Of a stretch of DNA of 19,748 nt, positions 13,173 to 19,748 are shown in pieces. Position 1 is the stretch's first letter, and every line of letters starts with the position of its first letter. The notes below the pieces were generated by a model. That model had not been told where the DNA came from. It searched no databases and saw only the letters and a list, made by a program, of their open reading frames with translations. A program made the position numbers and the translations under genes. Source of the stretch: Verrucomicrobiota bacterium (GTDB lineage: Bacteria > Verrucomicrobiota > Verrucomicrobiia > Opitutales > Opitutaceae); assembly GCA_023430825.1 (NCBI GenBank), contig JAEYYL010000407.1, forward strand, positions 1-19,748, written 5' to 3'.

Positions 13173-16100
13173 CTACAGATGGCGAATCGCGCGCGGCACC
13201 TGCGCGCCCGCCGCGCCTTCCGCCGGCTTGGTCAGGCTCGCGAGAAACTCCACCATGTCGCGAATCTCCGCCTTCGTCATCACCAGGCCGTAAATCTCCG
13301 GCATCGACGACGGCGCACCTTCGCGCTTCGTCACCTTCGATTTCTCGATGGGAACGATTTTTCCGTCGGCGTCGCGAAGATTGATCCGGTCCGCCGTTTC
13401 TTCCGCCACGGTGCCGCCGACGATCTTTCCGTCCTTCAACGTCAGCACCACGCTGTCGAAGCCGGGCGCGATATGCGCGTTCGGCTTCACGATCGCTTCG
13501 AGCAGATAATGCCGGTCGCGCTTCGCGCCGATCTCCGCGAGATTCGGCCCCGCATCGCCGCCACCGCTGCTGCCCGCCGCGTGGCAACGCACACAGGCCA
13601 TCACCGGTTGAGACCAGAAAACGCGGCCGCCCTTGCGCGCATCGCCGCCCTCGAGCGTCACGAGAAACGGCGCGAGCGGGTCGTCGCTCGCCGCCAGCGC
13701 AGCATCGCGCGCCGCGAGCTTTTCCTTCACCCGCGGATCGGACCGCTTCGCCGCCGCTTCGAGCAATTCCAACTGGGCGCCCACGGGGATTTTTCCCGCG
13801 GCCAGCCGATCGAGCTGGCGCACGATCAGGGGGTCGGCGCTGGGATGCTCGAACGTGCCGAGCGCGACATACGCCGCCTTCTGCTCGGCGGCGTTGCCAT
13901 CCGTGACCAGGCGCTCGAGCAACGGCGCCGCGGTCTCGGGCGAGAGGCGCGCGGCGATCGGCAACGCCGCCAGCCGCAGCTCCGGCGCGTCCGTCGTGCC
14001 GGCAAACGCCACCAGTTCGCCGAGCCGAGAATCCTTCAACCGGCTCAACGTCGCCAGCGCAGCGGCCCGCGTGGCACCACCCTGTTGCGAGTCGCGCACG
14101 ACGGCGACGAGCGCGTCCATCGCGCCTTCGACCTTCAATGCCTGAAACGCGGCCACCGCCGCGGTCTGCACCTCCGGGCTGTCCGCTGCGAGCAGACGCG
14201 CCGCCACGGCCGCCACCGCATCGCGGGCCGGCGCGGCGTCGCGCGTGGCCTCCGCCAGCGGACGAAACACGCCGACAATGCGATCGCGCGCGGGCGGTTT
14301 CGGCCAGAGCGCGAGCTGCGCCAGCGCTTCGCTGCGGAGTTTCGCCGGCGCGTCCGCGCGCGCCGCGTAGGCGGCAAGCGCGCGGGCGTTGGCGGGTTGA
14401 CCGAGGCGATAGTGCGCGTTGATCACGCGGAGCATCGTCGGTTCGTCGTCGACCGGTTGCTCGATCACCGCCGCAAGGTCCGGCAGCGCGGTCGCCACGG
14501 GCGCGTCGTTGATCGCGAGCGCCGCTTCGCGCGCGACGAGCGGATCGCGATCGCGCAGGAATCCGGCGATCTCCGGCCGTTCCAGCCGGCGCAGCGCCAG
14601 CACCGCGCCCATGCGCTCGGCGCGCGAGTCCGATTTCGCCGCGGCGGCGATCGCCGCGAAATTCTTCGTGCCGACGAGGCCCATCACCGCGCCGTGACGC
14701 AGGTAGGCATCGCGGTCGTCGTTCTCGCGCAACAACGCGAGCAGAGGCGCGGCGCTGTCGGCGCGGCCGAGTTTCCCGAGTCCGACCGCCGCGAAATAGC
14801 GCACGCGCGCATTCGCATCGCGCAGCGCGGCGACGAGCGCGTCGTGCGCCGCGGCCACGCGGCGATCGCCGAGCACCTTCGCCGCCTGCGCCCGCACCTC
14901 GGCGTCGGCGTGCTGCAGCAGCGGTTGCACGGCGGCGATCGCTGCGGGATGCGCTGCGGCGAGCTGGCCGAGCCCCCAGGTGGCGTGCAGGCCGGCATGG
15001 CCCGGCGCTGAATTTTCCAGCACGCCGGCGAACGCCGCGATGCTCGGCGCGCCGCGCTCGGCGAGCGTGTATTGCGCCTCGAGCCGCACGCGCCAGTCGG
15101 CGTGCGCGAGCAAGCGGACGAGTTCGGCCGGCGTCTTCTTCGTGAAGTCCGACGCGATGAGCGCCTTCGTTTCTTTCACCAGCGGCGTGTCGACGTGCTG
15201 CGGATCGAAGATCGTGTAGATGCGGCCCTTCTTCGACTTCGGCCAGCCCTCCGCCCAGTCGGAGTAGTAGAGTTTTCCATCGGGACCGAACCGCACGTCC
15301 GTCGGCAGCGAATTCGTGAGAAACGGCTTGGAGTCGGCGATCGCGTAGGACGCCCCGTCGGGTTTCACCGTGTAGGCATAGATGCCGCTGCGCGCGATGC
15401 TGCCCTTGAAATGGGTGATGAAGATGTTGCCGGCGAACGACGGGTTCAGCCCCGTGCCCGGATAATATGCAATGCCCGACGGACCGTCCTCGATGATCGC
15501 CACGGGCGGCAGCATGAACGACGCCTGGCCCTCGTGGCGGAGGTGCCACATCTTCTCGGCATTCCACGGGCCGGCATCGCCGCGCGGCGCGAACTGGTAG
15601 CCGATGCGCCAGCCGCTGTCGCCGCCCTCGACGACGTGCACGAGACGTTCCTCGTCGCCCTGGTCGGAATCGTTGTCGCCGGTGAACAGGTCGCCGTTCT
15701 CGGTGAACAGCAGACTCTGAGGATTGCGCAGCCCCGTGGCGTAGAGCTCGAGTTCACTGCCATCGAGGTTGCAGCGAAACACCGCGCCGGTGTCGGGGAC
15801 CAAAATCACGCGGCCCTCCTTCGTCGTCACGTGCGTGCCGCGATCGCCGCAGGTGAAATAGAGTTTGCCGTCGGGGCCGAGGATCAGCCCGTGAAAATCG
15901 TGGCCGGTGTAATTGAACCGCACGCCGTAGCCGCGGCTGACTTCCTCACGGGTCTCGGCGCGGTCGCGACCGGTGAATTTCCAGAGGCTGGGAATGTTGG
16001 TGAACCACACTTCGCCGCGGCGCGCTAGGACGCCCGACGCGATGCCGTCGAGCACGGAGCTAAAGCCGTCGGCATAAACCGCCGAATGATCGGCCTTGCC

Positions 16101-16595
16101 GTCGCCGTCGCGATCCTCGAGCAGCCGCAGGATTTCGCTCTCGGTCGAGAGCTCGCGCGTGCCTTCGGCGCCGAGTTTTTCGGCCACGAGTTTTTCGCGA
16201 TCCTCGATCGTGCGCGACGCGAGATCGTCCTCGAGCATCCAGAGGTAATCGCGGATATCGAGCACGCTGGAGCGATAGCGATAGGTTTCCGCGACGAAGA
16301 TGCGGCCCTGTTCGTCGAAGTTGAACGCGACCGGATTGGCGAGCATCGGCTCGGCGGCCCAGAGCGAGGCTTTCAGGCCCGGCGGAAGTTTCATCCGTTC
16401 GAGCGCCTGTTCGGCCTCATCGGAGGCGGGAGCGATCTCGGGCGCCGCCACGCGCGTGCCCGGATCTTTTACCCCCCGAACGGGAGCGGGCGCGCTCTCG
16501 TCGACCTCGATTTCCACGGCGTGCAGGCCGGGGAAAAGACAGAAAAAAAGACCGGCAGCCATGGCTGCCGTGCGGAAACGGAAGGGAAACGACAT
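13173..16595 (-). CDS. PVC-type propeller dehydrogenase with HEAT repeats and cytochrome c
   Basis: This 1140-residue exported protein begins with a signal peptide (cleavage after GLHA, about residue 26). Residues about 65-465 form a beta-propeller dehydrogenase-like domain (PPGLKASLWAAEP, NPVAFNFDEQGRIFVAET) with a DRDGDGKAD segment that looks calcium-binding. Residues about 475-950 are Ala-rich HEAT-like helical repeats. The C-terminus (from about 985) is a cytochrome c domain with one heme site, CVRCH at 1001-1005, and candidate axial methionines M1098 and M1106. The order matches the PVC-type heme-binding CxxCH family expanded in Planctomycetes and Verrucomicrobia. It probably oxidises a sugar or alcohol and passes electrons to heme; the substrate is unknown. 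The region before the ATG is pyrimidine-rich with no ribosome site, so the exact start is less certain (alternative M12). Confidence 0.92.
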   Translation of the reverse strand: MSFPFRFRTAAMAAGLFFCLFPGLHAVEIEVDESAPAPVRGVKDPGTRVAAPEIAPASDEAEQALERMKLPPGLKASLWAAEPMLANPVAFNFDEQGRIFVAETYRYRSSVLDIRDYLWMLEDDLASRTIEDREKLVAEKLGAEGTRELSTESEILRLLEDRDGDGKADHSAVYADGFSSVLDGIASGVLARRGEVWFTNIPSLWKFTGRDRAETREEVSRGYGVRFNYTGHDFHGLILGPDGKLYFTCGDRGTHVTTKEGRVILVPDTGAVFRCNLDGSELELYATGLRNPQSLLFTENGDLFTGDNDSDQGDEERLVHVVEGGDSGWRIGYQFAPRGDAGPWNAEKMWHLRHEGQASFMLPPVAIIEDGPSGIAYYPGTGLNPSFAGNIFITHFKGSIARSGIYAYTVKPDGASYAIADSKPFLTNSLPTDVRFGPDGKLYYSDWAEGWPKSKKGRIYTIFDPQHVDTPLVKETKALIASDFTKKTPAELVRLLAHADWRVRLEAQYTLAERGAPSIAAFAGVLENSAPGHAGLHATWGLGQLAAAHPAAIAAVQPLLQHADAEVRAQAAKVLGDRRVAAAHDALVAALRDANARVRYFAAVGLGKLGRADSAAPLLALLRENDDRDAYLRHGAVMGLVGTKNFAAIAAAAKSDSRAERMGAVLALRRLERPEIAGFLRDRDPLVAREAALAINDAPVATALPDLAAVIEQPVDDEPTMLRVINAHYRLGQPANARALAAYAARADAPAKLRSEALAQLALWPKPPARDRIVGVFRPLAEATRDAAPARDAVAAVAARLLAADSPEVQTAAVAAFQALKVEGAMDALVAVVRDSQQGGATRAAALATLSRLKDSRLGELVAFAGTTDAPELRLAALPIAARLSPETAAPLLERLVTDGNAAEQKAAYVALGTFEHPSADPLIVRQLDRLAAGKIPVGAQLELLEAAAKRSDPRVKEKLAARDAALAASDDPLAPFLVTLEGGDARKGGRVFWSQPVMACVRCHAAGSSGGGDAGPNLAEIGAKRDRHYLLEAIVKPNAHIAPGFDSVVLTLKDGKIVGGTVAEETADRINLRDADGKIVPIEKSKVTKREGAPSSMPEIYGLVMTKAEIRDMVEFLASLTKPAEGAAGAQVPRAIRHL

Positions 16596-16702
16596 GGGGG
16601 AGGGAAGAGCCTAGCAAGACGCGTCACCGTGGCAAGGGTGGCAACGCCGTCGGCGATTTCTCTCAACCCTCAGCACTCGACTCTCAACCGCATGACCCCG
16701 AC

Positions 16703-17923
16703 TCAGAGCTGCAGTTTGGCGATGTCGATCCTGGCCTTGCCCTCGACGGGCTTTCCGGCTTCGAGCGCCGGCTTGAACAAAATGCCTTTCACAGCCTCGG
16801 CAAAGAAAGGATCCTCGATCTTTCGCGAGTAGGCTTCGTCCTCGTAGGCCTCCGTCACGGCGCCATCCTTCGAAACCTTCACGTAATAAACCTTCTGACC
16901 CTTTCCTTCGGCGAGGCGGGTCTTCAACTCGGGCGGAAGTTTGGCCATGGCCGGGATCGCCGGCACGGTTTTCCCTTTGTTGCCTCCGATGTGCTCGATC
17001 ACCAGATACTGAAAAGCCTCTTCCCCCGTGAGTGGCACGCGCTTGGGGGAAAGGTTGGTCGCGACCTCCTTGCCCTGGTCGAAAACGTGCACGTCGACCT
17101 TGTCGAGCGTATAGCCATGCGGAAATCCCCCGCGCCTCACACTGATCTTCCGCGGCGTGGCGTCGATCGGGTCGATGGACTGAGCGTGAATCCAGTGGCG
17201 GGCCATTTTCGGCGCTGCGTCCGGTTCGCGGAATTGCGCCACGACCACGATGTAGGGATTCGGCAGGGGACTGGCCGACGAGACCTCGAACTCGACTTCG
17301 ATCGCGTCGAAATTGTTCAGCTTCATCTGCTCCTCCCCGATCGATTGATGAAATCGCGGATCGGTCATCTGACTCATCGTGAAATCCTGTGCCGCCGTCA
17401 TCTTCTGCATGGCCCCCTCCGGATCGGGGGGCGCAGTGACCGTCGGGTTGCGACTATCGCCCATGTCCGCCCAGACCTTGTCATTCTGCGCCCGGAGGAA
17501 ATCTCGCTCGGCCGCCATCGACTGCTCGCTGACGAATGCCGACATCTGCAGCTGGTTGACCAGCGCCCGTTGCCGGGGATCGTTGCCCGGCGTGTAGGTG
17601 CGCTCGCCTTTGAAATTCCCGACCGTCGCGTTTTTTTCCGTCAACTTCAGCGAGCGCTCCACCCGCAGATTGAGCGACCGCTGCTGGGTCGGAATGAACT
17701 CGGGGCGGCCTTTCACGTTCACCACCCACGAACTGCGCGAGACGTCGCGCACGCGATGAAACACTTTGTCGAGCTCGACGGAGATATCGGCGCCCATGAA
17801 CAAGGTGTGCGTCTTTTCGCCGGCGGAAGCAGCGGCCGGCGGAGGCGTGGCAGGGGTCGCGGCGAAAGCGCCGCACCCGGCGATCATTCCGGCCCACAGG
17901 AGGGTGAACGTGCGTGTTTTCAT
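16703..17923 (-). CDS. Exported protein ending in a TonB-C-like domain
   Basis: This 406-residue protein has an N-terminal export signal. The IAGC at residues 14-17 could be a lipobox, making it a lipoprotein anchored at C17; cleavage after AFA is the alternative. The middle (about 30-310) has no family I recognise; it is beta-rich with a helical Gln/Met-rich stretch. The last 90 residues (KVYYVKVSKDGAVTEAYEDE, then FFAEAVKGILFKPALEAGKPVEGKARI) follow the TonB C-terminal pattern of a strand, a helix ending in FKPA, and a final GKPV strand. The start at 17923 gives a proper signal peptide; the longer frame to 18055 overlaps the TPR gene and is rejected. It sits 19 bp after the TPR gene, so it is the last gene of the apparent operon. 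A partner role with TonB is an inference. Confidence 0.82.
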   Translation of the reverse strand: MKTRTFTLLWAGMIAGCGAFAATPATPPPAAASAGEKTHTLFMGADISVELDKVFHRVRDVSRSSWVVNVKGRPEFIPTQQRSLNLRVERSLKLTEKNATVGNFKGERTYTPGNDPRQRALVNQLQMSAFVSEQSMAAERDFLRAQNDKVWADMGDSRNPTVTAPPDPEGAMQKMTAAQDFTMSQMTDPRFHQSIGEEQMKLNNFDAIEVEFEVSSASPLPNPYIVVVAQFREPDAAPKMARHWIHAQSIDPIDATPRKISVRRGGFPHGYTLDKVDVHVFDQGKEVATNLSPKRVPLTGEEAFQYLVIEHIGGNKGKTVPAIPAMAKLPPELKTRLAEGKGQKVYYVKVSKDGAVTEAYEDEAYSRKIEDPFFAEAVKGILFKPALEAGKPVEGKARIDIAKLQL

Positions 17924-17942
17924 GGCAAAAATCGTCGGCCGT

Positions 17943-19349
17943 TCAGGGCGAGGCGGTGCTCGCCACCAGCGATCGCACGCGGCCCAGGTAGTCCTCCACG
18001 CCCGCCGTTTTCTGCAGGCTGAGCGCTTTCTCCAGATACTGGATGGTGCGTTCATAGCGGCCGTTTTTCAGCTCGAGGTTCGCCAGCTCGAGGCTCGCAC
18101 GGTAGGTCGCCTCCGGCACGCGATACGCCGCCTCGAACGCGAGCGTGGCCCGCGGCCAGTCCTCTTCGGCCGCATACGTCCGACCCAGGGTCAACAACCC
18201 GCGACCGTTCAGCGGCGAACGCTTCAGCAGATGCTCCAGCTCCTCGCGCGCCGCCGCCCACTCCTGCCGCGCGATCCGGATGTCGGCCTTCGCCTGCAGC
18301 AGGCCGAGCCGCGCTTCGTCGCTGACCGCCACAGCTTCCAGGCGCCGCACGAGCTCTTCGGCGCGATCGATCTTCCCGTCGCCGATCAACACCTGCGCAT
18401 AGTGCAGCAGCTTCCGCTCGCCGGTCGGCAGCGCCACCGCGAGCAGCTTCTCGTAAATCGCGAGCGCCTCGGGCACGAGCTCCTGCTCCGCATAGAGATC
18501 GCCGAGCAACGCCGTCTCCTCCCACCCCGCCACCCCCACCCCGACCGCCGCTTCCAGGACCGCGATCGCCTCGAGCCGACGTTCCTCCGCGAGGAGAATG
18601 TTGCTGTAAGCCAGCCAGAAGCGCGTCTCCTGCGGGTTCTCTTTGATCAGGCTCTTCACCAGCGGCTCCGCGCGACCGAACTGGCGGCCGGCGGTGTAAA
18701 TGCGCAGGAGACCTTCCTTCCAATCCATGTTGTCGGGCGCACCGGCCAGCGCCTGCATGAAAGCCATCTCCGCCGAAACGATGTTGTTTTCTTTTTCCAG
18801 GCAGTAACCGAGCAACCCATACGTCGTCGGGTCCTTGTCGCCCAACACGATCGCCCGCGAGAAACACGGCACCGCCTCCGCAAACCGCTCCGTCGAATAA
18901 TAAAGCACGCCGAGATTGTTCCACGCCCGCAGAAAGGTCGGAAATCGCTCCACCGCGCCCCGATAGTGCCGCTCGGAGGACTCGAATTCGCCCGCCGCGT
19001 AATACGCGTTCCCCAGAATGAACTCGAACGCCGGACTCGGCTTCTCGCTCTCGTCCATCATCGCCTCGAGCAGCCGGATCGCGAAAGCCGGGTTCGTGCC
19101 CAGCATCGTCATGACCTTTTCGTAAAGCGCGAATTCCTCCGCCGTCATCTCCGGCTCCCGCTCCTTCAAAAAAGCATTCGACTCGTTGATGATCCGCTTC
19201 GGATCCAGCTTCGGCGCCCGATCCTGCCGGCGGCCCACCTCCTCGCGAACGACCGCGACATCCGATCCCACGAGCCGGTCGAGCTCGGAACCGGACGCAG
19301 TCGCCGCTGCCCCCGCCGCGAGGATGAGAGGAATGAAACGTCGTTTCAT
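17943..19349 (-). CDS. Exported TPR-repeat protein
   Basis: This 468-residue protein has a signal peptide (MKRRFIPLILAAGAAATASG). Tandem tetratricopeptide repeats run from about residue 100 to 445, with recognisable units such as AFEFILGNAYYAAGEFESSERHYRGAV, split near FPTFLRAWNNLGVLYYSTERFAEAV and continuing through TTYGLLGYCLEKENN. TPR domains scaffold protein contacts, here in the periplasm. Its ATG overlaps the TGA of the upstream TonB-like gene by four bases (ATGA at 19349-19346), indicating translational coupling. The next gene starts 19 bp downstream. A role in organising a TonB-linked envelope complex is inferred from the operon, not from any catalytic motif. Confidence 0.9.
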   Translation of the reverse strand: MKRRFIPLILAAGAAATASGSELDRLVGSDVAVVREEVGRRQDRAPKLDPKRIINESNAFLKEREPEMTAEEFALYEKVMTMLGTNPAFAIRLLEAMMDESEKPSPAFEFILGNAYYAAGEFESSERHYRGAVERFPTFLRAWNNLGVLYYSTERFAEAVPCFSRAIVLGDKDPTTYGLLGYCLEKENNIVSAEMAFMQALAGAPDNMDWKEGLLRIYTAGRQFGRAEPLVKSLIKENPQETRFWLAYSNILLAEERRLEAIAVLEAAVGVGVAGWEETALLGDLYAEQELVPEALAIYEKLLAVALPTGERKLLHYAQVLIGDGKIDRAEELVRRLEAVAVSDEARLGLLQAKADIRIARQEWAAAREELEHLLKRSPLNGRGLLTLGRTYAAEEDWPRATLAFEAAYRVPEATYRASLELANLELKNGRYERTIQYLEKALSLQKTAGVEDYLGRVRSLVASTASP

Positions 19350-19748
19350 GATTCGAAAGGCGAGCCCCCGCGGCGCCAGGTCACCGTCACCGCCTGCTGC
19401 AAAAGGCAGCGGACCCGGCGGCCTTGTTTCATCGCAGGAGTAAACACCCAGCTGGAGCGCACGTTCTCCACCACGATCTCGTCGAACCGCGCGTTGCCCG
19501 AGGAGCTCGCCACGCGGATGCTCGTCACGCTTCCCGCCCCATCGATCACGATCAACAGGATCACCTTCAGCACGTTCGCCTTGCCCCGCACATGCTTGGG
19601 CACGAAGGGCGTCGAGCGCGAAAGCACCGTCGGACGCTTGTCCACCTCCGTCGCTTGAAACACCCGCGAGAAATCCGCCTCCGTGTTGATCTTCGGTTTC
19701 AGATCGCCGTGAAACTGCGCCGGCTGGATCGCCGCCACCGGCGGCACG
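19346..19748 (-). CDS. TonB-family energy transducer, N-terminus outside the window
   Basis: The visible 133 residues are the C-terminal part of a TonB-like protein; the gene continues past the right edge, so the membrane anchor and Pro-rich linker are not seen. The TonB-C pattern is present: VLKVILLIVIDGAGSVTSIRVASSSG, then FDEIVVENVRSSWVFTPAMKQGRRVRC and a last strand QAVTVTW. In the known system TonB carries proton-motive force from ExbB/ExbD to outer-membrane receptors. The stop codon overlaps the TPR gene start. The GTG that opens the visible frame at 19747 is probably not the true start. ExbB and ExbD genes may lie upstream, outside the window; that is a prediction. Confidence 0.85.
   Translation of the reverse strand, partial: VPPVAAIQPAQFHGDLKPKINTEADFSRVFQATEVDKRPTVLSRSTPFVPKHVRGKANVLKVILLIVIDGAGSVTSIRVASSSGNARFDEIVVENVRSSWVFTPAMKQGRRVRCLLQQAVTVTWRRGGSPFES

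Noticed and set aside
13003..15567. Minus-strand open frame of 854 codons in another frame within the cytochrome dehydrogenase gene
   Set aside because: The overlapping 1140-residue frame has a signal peptide, HEAT repeats and a CxxCH heme site; this frame has only Arg/Ala/Gly-rich sequence.
16660..16690. Short CTCTCAACC-type repeats between the cytochrome dehydrogenase and the TonB-C-like gene
   Set aside because: Only two or three imperfect copies are present, too few to call a repeat array.

Overview
The window reads as a high-GC chromosome segment from a Verrucomicrobiota bacterium, most likely close to the Opitutaceae. Three things suggest this. The large CxxCH protein at 13173-16595 has the architecture typical of the Planctomycetes-Verrucomicrobia-Chlamydiae group: a propeller dehydrogenase, HEAT repeats and cytochrome c. 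There is a small protein with a lysine-rich tail and a carbohydrate-module-like domain. There is also a TonB/TPR gene set. The taxonomic call is an inference from gene content, not from a marker gene. No rRNA, tRNA, CRISPR array, transposase or phage gene was found.

Layout. Positions 1-125 hold a cluster of palindromes. A small lysine-rich-tail protein (158-520, -) is divergent from a membrane hybrid histidine kinase (791-2974, +). Positions 2975-3527 are gene-free and rich in repeats: serial hairpins, a degenerate repeat family and a small element with terminal inverted repeats. Then come a VKOR-DsbA fusion (3528-4799, -) and, upstream of it on the same strand, a small secreted protein with ten cysteines (4973-5317, -) that has its own strong terminator. 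A divergent region leads to an orphan MacB/FtsX-type permease of the ADOP type (5650-8052, +), followed by a long composite hairpin (8094-8167). Next is a redox block: an FAD oxidoreductase (8267-9499, +), an SDR (9514-10590, -), an ExoD-like membrane protein (10687-11286, -) and a second, paralogous FAD oxidoreductase with a C-terminal Rieske domain (11477-12991, +). The PVC-type cytochrome dehydrogenase follows (13173-16595, -). The window ends in an apparent operon on the minus strand: a TonB-like transducer (cut by the window edge), a TPR protein and an exported protein ending in a TonB-C-like domain.

How the parts relate. Much of the window concerns envelope and redox functions: disulfide formation next to a cysteine-rich exported protein, periplasmic electron transfer, FAD/Rieske oxidation, and envelope energy transduction. 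Nothing is a recognisable named defence or mobile system. The most unusual signals are the interspersed palindromic repeats, which show compensatory base changes, the pairing of the cysteine-rich protein with VKOR-DsbA, and the chimeric 120-residue protein at the left edge.
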